Shown here: one piece after another, positions 32,401 through 46,027 of the stretch
Numbering within the stretch: position 1 is the first letter of the stretch
How the letters are laid out: every line of letters starts with the position of its first letter
Assembly (NCBI RefSeq): GCF_012927345.1
Contig: NZ_JABBGJ010000021.1
Span: 62,001 to 126,000 of the forward strand
Origin: Paraburkholderia polaris
Lineage (GTDB): Bacteria > Pseudomonadota > Gammaproteobacteria > Burkholderiales > Burkholderiaceae
Reading direction: 5' to 3'
Length of the DNA stretch: 64,000 bases
Program-made: the position numbers and the translations under genes
Notes under the pieces: generated by a model
What the model was told of the DNA's origin: nothing
Seen by the model: only the letters and a program-made list of their open reading frames with translations
Databases searched by the model: none

Positions 32401-33060
32401 TCAGGCGCTCAACGGCTTCTGCGTCCAGTAGAACGGCACGTCGCGGCAATAGGACGGAATCGTCAGCACGTCCTTGACCGGCTCGAACATCAGCGCTTTT
32501 TCATAAGCGACCACGTCCACATGCGGCATGTCGCCCACGAGACCGAGATACCACGCGCGCATGATCGCGCTTACGGACTTGGCGAGCGCCGGCTGATCGG
32601 CCTGCAATGCCTGCGTGACGGTATCGGACGGCACACCGCCATGACCTTGCAGCCACGTGTTGAGGGCGGCGACGTTCTGGGAAAACTGGCTGTCGGATTT
32701 GCCGAGGGCGTCGTAGACACGTTTGCCGAGCACGGCGTCGAAGCCCGTGCGACCGGTAAGACGCTCTGAGAGCGCAAGGAAGGCATCGAGTCCGCCGCCG
32801 GCGGGCGCATCGGCGAACGCAGGGGCGATCCACGAGAGCGAGCGGCCCGCACCGGCGAACGCGAGCGCGGCGGCAGTGGCGCATGCGCCCAGCACCCATA
32901 CTCTGCGCGAGGCCGAGAACGAAAACGAACGCGAGGCTTGAAGCGAAGGCGACTGCGAAGGCCTCAGCGAAGAAGGCAACGAAGACGAAGTTGGCGCCGA
33001 AAACCCGGCTGAATGCGTCACTGCGTGGTGCGCATCTTTGTTCTTAGAAACATCTGTCAT
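32401..33060 (-). CDS. Sugar dehydrogenase complex small subunit (gluconate 2-dehydrogenase subunit 3/sorbitol dehydrogenase type)
   Basis: This 219-residue protein has a Ser/Pro-rich first 50 residues, then RRVWVLGACATAAALAFAG, a Tat-like signal segment. The mature domain has FLALSERLTGR, RVYDALGK and the family C-terminus AWYLGLVGDMPHVDVVAYEK with DVLTIPSYCRDVPFYWTQKP. Such subunits act as hitch-hiker chaperones that bring the GMC subunit across the membrane by Tat. GGAG lies eight bases before the ATG. It is the first gene of the three-gene unit, 120 bases ahead of the GMC gene. The serine-rich leader before the twin arginine is unusually long. Confidence 0.85.
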   Translation of the reverse strand: MTDVSKNKDAHHAVTHSAGFSAPTSSSLPSSLRPSQSPSLQASRSFSFSASRRVWVLGACATAAALAFAGAGRSLSWIAPAFADAPAGGGLDAFLALSERLTGRTGFDAVLGKRVYDALGKSDSQFSQNVAALNTWLQGHGGVPSDTVTQALQADQPALAKSVSAIMRAWYLGLVGDMPHVDVVAYEKALMFEPVKDVLTIPSYCRDVPFYWTQKPLSA

Positions 33061-33426
33061 GGGGGCTCCAGATGGTGAGTCGATCGTGAGTCATTCTCAA
33101 CGGGCAACGCGGCCGTGGCGTGATACCGCTCGCGCGTTACGTTGATTTCTCTACCCCAAACCTGGTCTGGCGCCGCTTAAGCGGTCTTGTGCGGCTGCAT
33201 GATGCCGATGCGAGCCGCATTACGTTGTGCTGATGACAGCCTTGTGAAACAGCTTCACTGCGCGGCGTGCAAGGCGAAAAGCGTATTGCCTGCCAATCGG
33301 CTTTCAACTGAAAGCGGCGCGCAAGGCCGTTGCGAAAGACTATAGCGTGTGACTCACCCATTCGACAAATGGTGCCCGAAGCGCGAGTAGAATCCGCGAC
33401 ACGGACGTTCTTCCACTCTCGACCTC
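33061..33426. other. Divergent intergenic region between the sugar dehydrogenase operon and DUF1345
   Basis: This 366-base spacer must hold both promoters. The only distinctive element is the perfect 12-bp palindrome CCGCTTAAGCGG (33173-33184), about 110 bases before the dehydrogenase small-subunit start; a weaker GCGGCT...AGCCGC repeat follows it. No gene is seen. Confidence 0.5.
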
Positions 33427-34089
33427 ATGCTCACAAAATATTATCCGCAGGTTCTTCGCAATCGACCACGCATGCTGATCGGCCTCGCCGTCGGTCTCGT
33501 GGCCGCGCTGGTGCTCCCCGAACACACACGCCCCATGGTGCGTGTTCTGGCCGCCTGGGATGCTGCGGTGTGGATCTATCTCGTGCTGATCTGGGTGCAC
33601 ATGGCCTTCGCCGACGAAGGCCGTGTCCGCGAATTCGCACGGCGCGACGATGAAAACGCAGGCGTGGTGCTGGTCGTGATCTGCATCGCAACGATCGCCA
33701 GTATTGCCGCAATCGTGCTCGAACTCGCTTCGGCGAAAGGCACGGCCGGCGCCTCGACTGCATGGCACTACGTGTTGACCGGCCTCACGATGATCGGCGC
33801 ATGGTTCATGATCCCGACCATTTTCACGTCGCACTATGCGAGGATTTACTACGACGCGGATGCAACGGAGACCGCCCTGCTGTTTCCCGACCACGCGCTC
33901 CAGCCGGACTACTGGGACTTCCTGTACTTCTCGTTCACCATCGCCGTGGCCTCGCAAACCTCGGATGTCGTACTGCGCTCCCGCACGATTCGCCGCGCGG
34001 CGCTCGCGCAATCGATTCTGTCGTTCTACTTCAACGTCGCCGTGCTGGGCTTGTGCGTGAACATCGCAGCGGGCCTGGTCGGCTCTTGA
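33427..34089 (+). CDS. DUF1345 family membrane protein
   Basis: This 220-residue inner-membrane protein has about five hydrophobic segments (near 15-30, 40-60, 80-100, 110-135 and 190-215). The family signature is the region YYDADATETALLFPDHALQP followed by YWDFLYFSFTIAVASQTSDV. DUF1345 has no established function; the late Y-x-D-F-x-Y-F segment resembles a pore-helix region of two-TM channels, but that is only a resemblance. It is a single gene, followed by a hairpin at 34188. Confidence 0.85.
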   Translation: MLTKYYPQVLRNRPRMLIGLAVGLVAALVLPEHTRPMVRVLAAWDAAVWIYLVLIWVHMAFADEGRVREFARRDDENAGVVLVVICIATIASIAAIVLELASAKGTAGASTAWHYVLTGLTMIGAWFMIPTIFTSHYARIYYDADATETALLFPDHALQPDYWDFLYFSFTIAVASQTSDVVLRSRTIRRAALAQSILSFYFNVAVLGLCVNIAAGLVGS

Positions 34090-34565
34090 CCCGCCCTTCT
34101 TCACTGAAAGTCTTTTCCCTCGCAACGCTTGCCCCGCCGGCCGCCGCTTCGCCTTTTGCGGCCCCGGCAGGCGGCGCACTCCGCCCCGTGTAAAACCCGG
34201 ACGATGCCCGTCCGTTTTACACGCAGGCTGTCCGCCAACGCGCCCTCGCCTCTTCTGGCCGCCGTTCGCGCCTCCCAGTAGGGCGCGCAGGGCACAGGCT
34301 TCCCCACCCCTTCGCTTCAGTCCAAAAACGCACTGGCACAACGTTTGCTGCGTCTTGCGAATAGTTCTGGCCGGACCCGTGCCATCGACGCCTGGCGTCA
34401 AAGTACCGCCTACTGGCCAGCGGCGTGACGATCTTTGCACTACATTGACCAGTACGCGCCCTCGCTTCAGGCATCGCGCGGTATCCGGCTCTGGAAGCCC
34501 AATGAGCGCTGTGATCGCATGTCAATTGCATCCACACCGCAGCAGGACGAATCTGGAAACGACCG
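34090..34565. other. Intergenic region upstream of the glgE operon
   Basis: This 476-base region should contain the promoter of the trehalose/glucan operon. It is GC-rich at the left, contains a bulged hairpin at 34188-34222, and has TTGACC at 34445 and TTGCAC at 34435 without matching -10 boxes. I can support neither a gene nor a specific promoter. Confidence 0.5.
34188..34222. promoter_or_regulatory. Bulged inverted repeat between DUF1345 and glgE
   Basis: GTGTAAAAC (34188-34196) pairs perfectly with GTTTTACAC (34214-34222), and inside it GGACG pairs with CGTCC across the loop ATGCC with a two-base bulge. No T tract follows, so it may be an operator or a weak terminator for the DUF1345 gene. 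Confidence 0.45.
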
Positions 34566-37500
34566 ATGGAATCCCAAAACGGGTACGCGCCGCGGATTTA
34601 CTTTTTTCATTCACTTCTCGTTGGACCGCTCGATGCATGGCCCGCGCAGTTCGCTCATGCAGCCGGACTGGGCTTCGATCACGCGCTGATCGGCGGCGTC
34701 TTCGAGCCGGGCCGGGCGGGTCACGGGCAGGTGGTCGGCAACCATGGCCGGCTGCATCCCGTGTTCGAGACCCAGCAACCTGCCACGGACGCGATCCGCA
34801 CGCTCGCGCACACCGCCCGCCAAACTGGTCTGGCCTTGCTGGTGGATCTGGTGATCGACCGGATGGCCGCCGATGGTGCGCTGTACGCCGAACATGCCGG
34901 CTGGTTCCACCCATTCGAGTCTGAAGAGGCACGGCTCGATCCGCGCCACGTGCATCGCGAGGACAACGTCGCGTATGCCAACTTCGACGACGCCGCCAGC
35001 CGCGCGGCGATAGTCGACTGGTGGACGCAGCCACTGCTGGCGCTGGCCGATGCCGGGGTCAGCGGCTTCCGGTTCGATTCGCCGCATCGCGTGCCGGCCG
35101 CCGTTTGGCGGCAACTCGGCGGTGCGGTTCGCGCGAAGCATCCTGAGGTGCGTTTCCTCGCCGCGACGCCGGGTCTCGCCCGCGGCGATCTACTTAGCCT
35201 CGAAGGCGCGGGCTTCGACAGCGTGTTCTCGTCGGTGCGCTGGTGGGACTTCCGCGCCAGCTGGATGGTGGAAGAGCATGCCGCCCTCGCCCGCATCGCC
35301 TCACCCATCGCCTTTCCCGAGGCGCCTTACGGCACCCGCCTCGCCGCCGATCTCAGCGATGCGCACGACGCCGCCATCGTGGAGCGGGCCTACCGGCGCG
35401 CGCTGTTCGCTTCGGCCTCGACCGGCACCGGCTGGATGATGCCGATGGGCTTCGAATACGGCATCGCCGAGCCGATGTCGCAGACACGCGGCGATGCGGC
35501 GCAGTTCGCCCTCGCCTGCCAGTCGAAGCCCTTCGATCTCTCGGAACGGATCAGCCATGCGAACGAGGTGGTGCGCAATACGAAGACGCTGCATGCCAAC
35601 GGCGAATTGCGCCCGCTAAGCGGGCCCGGCGCGCCCGCAGCGGTGTTGCTGCGGGCCGACACGCCCGATCTGCGCAACGCCGGCGAAGCCGTCCTGATCG
35701 CTATCAATCCCGAACTCGGCGCGCCTGTGCGCGTCGATCCCGCCCGCTTCCTCACGGGCGTACCGGGCAACTTCACGCGCTTCGTCCCGCTCGACGCGCC
35801 CGGGCATGCCACGCCCGCCGGGCTGACGCCGTTCACGCTCGCACCCGGCGCAGTCCGTTTGTTCCGCGGGGTCGCCGATAAACCGATCCGTCTCGCGCCG
35901 CCGATCGACAAGGCGAACAGCAAGCGCAGCGGTCGCAAGATCGTGCTCGAAGCGATCAACGCGCCGCGCGTGGCGATCGAGAGCGTGACGCCCTCGGTCG
36001 ACCACGGGCGCTTTCCCGCCAAGCGCACGGTGGGCGAGCAAGTTGAAATCACCGCCGCGATCTTCGCGGAGGGTCACGACAAGATCGCCGCCGCCGTGGT
36101 CTGGCGCGCCGCCGACGAAACCGCCTGGCACGAAGTACCCATGAGCCCGGCACAGCCGGCCGGCCTCGATATCTGGAAAGCGCGCATTCCGCTGGAACGC
36201 CTCGGCCGCCACGAATTCACAGTAATCGCATGGCGCGACGACTTCGCGTCGCTGGTCGAGCATATCCAGAAGAAGCTGAAAGCGGGCCAAACCGTCGAGC
36301 TCGAACTCGACGAAGCCGCGCATCTGTTCGCCCTGGTGCTCGCCGAAGTGGAAACCGCAGAAGGCGCGGACGGTACGACAAGCAAGCCGCTCGACCATAT
36401 CGTCAAGGTCTTCACCAAGGCCGACGCCGAAACGAAGCTCGCATTGATCCTCGCGCCGACCACCGCGAAGGCGATGACCGCCGCGCGCCACCGCCCGTTC
36501 CTGAGCCGCGATCCAATCGTCTACAAGATCGACGCCGATCGGACCGCCGCGCATTTCGCCAGCTGGTACGAAATCTTCCCGCGTTCGATGAGCGACGACG
36601 AATCGCGTCACGGCACCTTCGCTGACGTCGTCACGAAACTGCCGCGCATCCGCGACATGGGCTTCGACGTGCTGTACTTCCCGCCGATCCACCCGATCGG
36701 CATCGCGAACCGCAAAGGCCGCAACAACACGCTGAATGCGCAACCGGGAGATGTTGGCAGCCCGTACGCGATCGGCGGGGTCGAAGGCGGCCACACCGCC
36801 GTGCATCCCGAACTCGGCACGCTCGACGACTTCAAGCAGATGCTGGCCGCCGCCCACGCGCACGGCCTCGAAATCGCGCTCGACTTCGCGATCCAGTGCT
36901 CGCCGGACCACCCGTGGCTGAAAGAACATCCGACGTGGTTCGCCTGGCGCCCGGACGGCACGCTGCGTTATGCGGAAAATCCGCCGAAGAAGTATCAGGA
37001 CATCGTCAATCCCGACTTCTATGCGCACGACGCCAAGCCTGATTTGTGGCTCGCGCTGCGCGACGTCTTCCTGTTCTGGATCGAAGCCGGCGTGCACATT
37101 TTCCGCGTGGACAATCCGCATACCAAACCGCTGCCGTTCTGGGAATGGGTGATCGACGATGTGCGCTCGCGCTATCCCGACACGATCTTCCTCGCCGAAG
37201 CCTTCACGCGGCCACGCATGATGAACCGCCTCGGCAAGATCGGCTTCTCGCAGTCGTACACGTATTTCACGTGGCGCGAGTCGAAGCGCGACTTCATCGA
37301 GTACATGACCGAACTCACGCAAAGCAGCGCGCGTGATTTCTACCGGCCGAATTTCTTTGTCAATACGCCGGATATCAACCCGCGGCATTTGCAGTCGTCG
37401 GGGCGTTCGGGCTTTCTGATTCGGGCCGCGTTGGCCTCCACGCTGGCCGGTTTATGGGGCGTGTATAGCGGTTTCGAATTGTGCGAGGCCGCCGCGCTGC

Positions 37501-38014
37501 CGAACAGCGAGGAATATCTCGACTCCGAGAAGTATCAGTTGCGCGCGTGGGACTGGAACCGGCCCGGCAATATCGTCGGCGAGATCAGTGCGTTGAACCG
37601 GATTCGCCGCGCGAACCCGGCGCTGCAAACGCATCTCGGTCTCACGTTCCTCACCGCGCACAACGACAACATCCTATTCTTCGAAAAAGCCACCGAAGCG
37701 CGCGACAACGTCATCCTGGTGGCAATCAATCTTGACCCGTTCAACGAACAGGGCGCGGATATCGAATTGTCGTGGGACACTTTCAAGCACTGGAATCTGC
37801 ACGACCATGGCGCGCTGGAAGTGACCGATCAGATGACCGGTGCGCGTTTCGAATGGCACGGCCGCTGGCAGCACATCCGGCTCGGTTCGGGCCAGCCGTT
37901 TTCGATCTGGCGCATCGCGCCGCTCGGCGGCTTGCCCGCTGAACGCCCAGATGATGCCGACAGCGACTATCACGCAGACGACGCTGGCAACCCAACCCCT
38001 ACGGAAGGTGCGAC

Positions 38015-38018
<4 letters not shown>
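34566..38018 (+). CDS. glgE: Alpha-1,4-glucan:maltose-1-phosphate maltosyltransferase with an N-terminal GH13-like domain
   Basis: GlgE extends linear alpha-1,4-glucan with maltosyl units from maltose 1-phosphate. At 1150 residues this is about 480 longer than a standard GlgE. The C-terminal part (about 465-1150) is a full GlgE: the DUF3416 beta-domain (RIVLEAINAPR onward), then a GH13_3 barrel with nucleophile D849 (FRVDNPHTKPLPFWEW), acid/base E878 (IFLAEAF, 29 residues later as in Streptomyces GlgE) and D936 (NTPDIN). The N-terminal part (1-440) is a second barrel-like domain with FRFDSPH (D171), but the acid/base position reads FLAATPG (A200), so it is probably non-catalytic. First gene of the seven-gene operon; its stop overlaps treS as ATGA. 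Confidence 0.9.
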
Positions 38019-41468
<3,450 letters not shown>

Positions 41469-41476
<8 letters not shown>

Positions 41477-43679
41477 GCATGACCCGGCCGCAGGCCTCCA
41501 ACCGCTGGATATCGACGCGCTCGTTGAAGCGCGTCACCCCGATCCTTTCTCGCAGCTCGGCATGCATCAGACGGACGCAGGTCCGGTGGTGCGCGCGCTG
41601 TTGCCGAACGCCACGCACGTTACCGTGATTTCACGCGCCGACGGCACAACGCTCGGCGCGCTCGAGCAACTCAGGCCGGGGCTGTTTGCCGGTCGCGTCA
41701 CGTCGGCGGCGCCCTATCGGCTGCGCATCGACTGGCACGGCACCGTGCAGGAAATCGAGGACACGTATTCGTTCGGCCCCGTTCTCGGCGACGAGCCGTT
41801 GGGCCGTCTCGCCGGCGGCGACCCGTACGCCGTGCTCGAATGCCTCGGCTCACGCCCGATGGAAGTGGACGGCGTGCCGGGCGTGCGCTTTGCCGTATGG
41901 GCGCCGAATGCGCGACGCGTATCGGTGGTCGGCGACTTCAATTCGTGGGATGGGCGCCGTCATCCGATGCGGCTGCGTCATCAGGCCGGTGTATGGGAAT
42001 TGTTTGTGCCGCGCGTCGGCGCGGGCACGCGCTACAAGTACGAATTGCTCGCTCGTGATGGCCATCCGCTGCCCCTAAAAGCCGATCCGTGCGCCATGCA
42101 AACGGAAAGGCCGCCGGGCACCGCCTCGGTGGTCGCGCATGTCGACGAGATCGAGCAGTTTGCGTGGACCGACCAGGACTGGATTCAGTCGCGCGCCGCC
42201 AAACAGACCCCGCGCGCACCGATCTCGATCTACGAAGTGCATGCCGAATCGTGGCTGCGCGTCGCCGAAGAAGGTCAACGCGGCCTCACCTGGGAAGAAC
42301 TCGCCGAGCGGCTGATTCCTTACGTGAAAAGCATGGGCTTCACGCACGTCGAGTTCATGCCGATTGCCGAGCATCCGTTCGGCGGTTCGTGGGGCTATCA
42401 GCCACTCGGACAGTTCGCGCCATCCGCTCGCTTCGGCAAGCCTGAGCAGTTCGCCCTGTTCGTTGACAAAGCGCACGCGGCTGGACTCGGCGTGTTTCTC
42501 GACTGGGTGCCGGCGCACTTTCCGAACGACGCGCATGGTTTGATCGACTTCGACGGCACGCCGCTCTACGAGCACGCCGATCCGCGCGAAGGCTATCACC
42601 AGGACTGGAACACGATGATCTACAACCTCGGCCGCAACGAGGTGAGCGCGTTCCTGGTGGCGTCGGGTCTCGCTTGGTTGAAGCGCTATCACGTCGACGG
42701 CCTGCGCGTGGATGCGGTCGCCTCGATGCTGTATCGCGACTATTCGCGCGCCGCCGATGAGTGGGTGCCGAATATCTACGGCGGGCGTGAAAATCTCGAA
42801 TCGATCGCGTTCCTGAAGCGGCTGAATCATGAAGTCGGCTATGTGCCCGGCGTACCGGGCGCAATCACGATCGCCGAAGAATCGACTGCGTGGCCAGGCG
42901 TGACGGCGCGCGTCGAAGACGGCGGCCTCGGCTTCCAGTTCAAGTGGAACATGGGCTGGATGCACGACACGCTGCACTTCATGGAGGAGGACCCGGTCTA
43001 CCGCCAATACCATCACCACATGATGACGTTCGGGATGGTGTACGCATATTCCGAGCGCTTCGTGCTGCCGCTCTCGCACGACGAAGTGGTGCACGGCAAA
43101 GGCTCCCTGCTCGGCAAGATGCCCGGCGACCGGTGGCAGAAGTTCGCCAACCTGCGCGCGTACTTTGGCTTCATGTGGACGCATCCGGGCAAGAAGCTGT
43201 TGTTCATGGGCGGCGAATTCGGCCAGATGGCGGAATTCGATCACGACACGTCGCCGCACTGGCATCTGCTCGACGATCCGAACCATCACGGCGTGCAGAA
43301 ATTGGTGCGCGACCTGAACCATCTGTACCTCCAGGAGCCCGCGCTGCATTTGCTCGACAGCGAGCCGGGCGGCTTCGAATGGCTGATCGGCGACGACAGC
43401 GCCAACAGCGTGTACGCCTATCGCCGTACCGACGGCGCGGGCCGCGAACTCGTGGTGATCTGCAATATGACGCCGGTGCCGCGGGTCGGTTACCGGATGG
43501 GGATGCCGCGCGGCGGCCGCTGGGCAGAAGTGCTGAATACGGATGCCGGCGTGTACGGCGGCTCGAACATGGGCAACGGCGGCCTGATTCACACCGACGA
43601 AATCTCGAGCCACGGCTGGCCGCATTCCGCTGCACTGACGTTACCGCCTTTGGCGACGATCGTTTTGCGGGCGGATTGA
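41469..43679 (+). CDS. glgB: 1,4-alpha-glucan branching enzyme
   Basis: This 736-residue GH13_9 enzyme cuts alpha-1,4 chains and re-attaches them as alpha-1,6 branches. The N-terminal carbohydrate-binding region and CBM48 (about 20-220, with FAVWAPNARRVSVVGDFNSW) precede the barrel. Catalytic residues are D415 (GLRVDAVASML), E470 (ITIAEESTAW) and D538 (SHDEVVHGKG). Length matches E. coli GlgB (728). It starts inside the last codons of treS. A GC-rich hairpin 16 bases after its stop separates it from glgX. Confidence 0.97.
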
Positions 43680-43695
43680 TGGAAGGGTTGTAAGG

Positions 43696-43725
43696 CGAGC
43701 GCGCGGCGGCCAGGCCGCGCGCTCG
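43696..43725 (+). terminator. Hairpin between glgB and glgX
   Basis: A perfect 12-bp GC-rich stem (CGAGCGCGCGGC with GCCGCGCGCTCG, loop GGCCAG) follows the glgB stop, then TTGC. There is no T tract, so it is more likely an attenuator, RNA-stability element or Rho-aided terminator splitting the operon into glgE-treS-glgB and glgX onward. Confidence 0.5.
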
Positions 43726-43777
43726 TTGCATGAAGTCCCACGATAGCGTTCATAAAACAGAACAAGGAAGGGGAATC

Positions 43778-45997
43778 ATGTCGCATGCAATGCCCGACCG
43801 GCTTCTGCCCGGCTCGCCCTATCCGCTCGGCGCCAGCTGGGATGGCCTCGGCGTCAACTTTGCGGTGTTCTCGGCGAATGCGCAGAAAATCGAGCTTTGC
43901 CTGTTCGATCCCACCGGTCGCAAGGAACTCAGGCGTTTCACGCTGCCCGAGTGCACTGACGAAGTCTGGCACGGCTATTTGCCCAACGCACATCCCGGCA
44001 CTGCATACGGTTTTCGCGCACATGGGGCGTATCAGCCGCAGCATGGGCATCGCTTCAATCCGCACAAGCTATTGCTCGATCCGTATGCACGCAAACTGGT
44101 CGGGCAGTTTCGCTGGTCTGACGCGCTGTTCGGCTATCGCGTGCATTCGAATCGCGCCGATCTTTCAATCGACCGCCGCGATTCGGCGCCGGCCATGCCG
44201 AAGTGCGTCGTGATCGACGAAGCCTTCGACTGGTCGCACGACAAGCGTCCGAATGTGCCGTGGGGCGAAACCATCCTCTACGAGGCGCATGTGCGCGGCG
44301 TGTCGATGTTGCGCCCCGATTTGCGGCAGCACGAACGCGGCACATTCGCCGCGCTGGCTTCGCCGGAGTTCATTGAGCATTTGCTGAAGCTCGGCGTGAC
44401 CGCCGTCGAATTGCTGCCCGTGCATGCGTTTCTGAACGACCGCTTTCTGGTGGAGCGCGGGCTGCGCAATTACTGGGGTTACAACACCGCGGCATTTTTT
44501 GCACCGGAGCCGTCGTATCTGAGCACGCACCGGCTCGATGAAATGCGCATCGCCGTGCGTCAGTTGCACGCGGCCGGCATCGAAGTGATTCTCGACGTGG
44601 TCTACAACCACACCTGCGAAGGCAACGAGATGGGGCCGACCGTCTCGTGGCGCGGCCTCGACAATGCGAGCTACTACCGCCTGATTCCCGGCGACGAACG
44701 CCACCATATCAACGACACCGGCTGCGGCAATACCGTGAACCTGCCGCATCCGCGTGTACTGCAGATGGTGATGGATTCGCTGCGCTACTGGTCGACGAAG
44801 TTCAATATCGACGGCTTCCGTTTCGATCTCGGCGTGACGCTCGGCCGCGAACAACACGGCTTCGATCCCGGCTCCGGTTTCTTCGACGCATTGCGCCAGG
44901 ACCCGATCCTGTCGCAACGCAAGCTGATTTCCGAGCCATGGGACATTGGGCCTGGCGGTTACCAACTCGGCAATCATCCGCCGGGGTTCGCCGAATGGAA
45001 CGACCGTTTCCGCGACACGGTGCGCCGTTTCTGGCGCGGCGATGCGGGACTGCGGCCCGATCTTGCCGCGCGTCTAACCGGTTCAGCCGATCTGTTCAAC
45101 CGGCGCTTCAGGAAGCCGTGGGCATCCGTCAACTTTGTCACGTCACATGACGGCTTTACGCTCGCCGATGTCACCGCGTACGAGCACAAGCACAACGAGG
45201 CGAATCGCGAAGACAACAACGACGGCCACAATGAAAACTGCAGTCGCAATTGGGGCGTAGAAGGCGCGACCGACGCTCCGGTCATCCTCGAAACCCGCAA
45301 GCGCGTGGCCCGCTCGCTGATCGCGACGCTGCTGATGGCGCTCGGCACGCCCATGATGCTGGCAGGCGACGAAACGCTGCGTACGCAGAACGGTAACAAC
45401 AATGCGTACTGCCAGGATAACGAACTATCATGGCTCGACTGGGAGCGCGCGGAGTCGCTCGACGGCCGCCAGATGACTGCGTTCATCGCGCGCGTGATCG
45501 CGCTGCGCAAACAGCATCCGTTGCTACGCGAAACGCGTTTTTTGTTCGGCGACCGCGAAGTGTTGCCGGGTCTGTTCGATGTCGGCTGGTTCGATGAACA
45601 CGGCGATCCACTTACCATCGAAGCCTGGCAGGACCCTGAAGGCCGCGCGTTCACGCTGCGTCGCGCGGGTCCAGGCTTGAATGGCGAAACGGAAGTATTG
45701 TTGATGATGCTCAACGCAGCGGACGAAACGCAGCGCTTTACGCCTCCTGCACCACATCTGGAATGGCATGTGCTGTTAGACACTGCTGAGCCGGAAAGCG
45801 CGCCGCATCGGTTGGCGGTGGCAGAGGTCGAAGTGGCCGGGCATAGCCTTGTGATGCTGGCGGCGCAACCGGTGGGCGAAGCGGATTGGCAGGCGGGCTG
45901 GAAGGCCGGCGCGCAGCACGGGCCGCGGCTGCTGACCGCCCTGCCGCCCGATCCGGGTGAGCATCCGCCGAGCAGCGATGCGTCGCCGACCACGTAG
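43778..45997 (+). CDS. glgX: Glycogen debranching enzyme
   Basis: This 739-residue GH13_11 isoamylase-type enzyme hydrolyses alpha-1,6 branches of short-chain glucan. The N-terminal CBM48 reads GLGVNFAVFSANAQKIELCL. Catalytic residues are D350 (GFRFDLGVTLG), E386 (LISEPWD) and D458 (TSHDGFTLAD). I start at ATG 43778 (MSHAMPDRLLPG), which has AAGGAAGGGG just upstream, rather than 16 codons earlier. The gene lies 98 bases after glgB and 30 before treZ. With malQ and treY/treZ it provides the route from branched glucan to trehalose. Confidence 0.95.
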   Translation: MSHAMPDRLLPGSPYPLGASWDGLGVNFAVFSANAQKIELCLFDPTGRKELRRFTLPECTDEVWHGYLPNAHPGTAYGFRAHGAYQPQHGHRFNPHKLLLDPYARKLVGQFRWSDALFGYRVHSNRADLSIDRRDSAPAMPKCVVIDEAFDWSHDKRPNVPWGETILYEAHVRGVSMLRPDLRQHERGTFAALASPEFIEHLLKLGVTAVELLPVHAFLNDRFLVERGLRNYWGYNTAAFFAPEPSYLSTHRLDEMRIAVRQLHAAGIEVILDVVYNHTCEGNEMGPTVSWRGLDNASYYRLIPGDERHHINDTGCGNTVNLPHPRVLQMVMDSLRYWSTKFNIDGFRFDLGVTLGREQHGFDPGSGFFDALRQDPILSQRKLISEPWDIGPGGYQLGNHPPGFAEWNDRFRDTVRRFWRGDAGLRPDLAARLTGSADLFNRRFRKPWASVNFVTSHDGFTLADVTAYEHKHNEANREDNNDGHNENCSRNWGVEGATDAPVILETRKRVARSLIATLLMALGTPMMLAGDETLRTQNGNNNAYCQDNELSWLDWERAESLDGRQMTAFIARVIALRKQHPLLRETRFLFGDREVLPGLFDVGWFDEHGDPLTIEAWQDPEGRAFTLRRAGPGLNGETEVLLMMLNAADETQRFTPPAPHLEWHVLLDTAEPESAPHRLAVAEVEVAGHSLVMLAAQPVGEADWQAGWKAGAQHGPRLLTALPPDPGEHPPSSDASPTT

Positions 45998-46027
45998 GCG
46001 AGCAGCAAAAACGAATGGTGATGAATC

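Noticed and set aside
35616..37388. A 590-codon minus-strand frame opposite glgE.
   Set aside because: Shadow of the GlgE coding frame; no recognisable motif and no ribosome site.
42075..43625. A 516-codon minus-strand frame opposite glgB.
   Set aside because: Shadow frame of a gene with complete catalytic motifs on the other strand.
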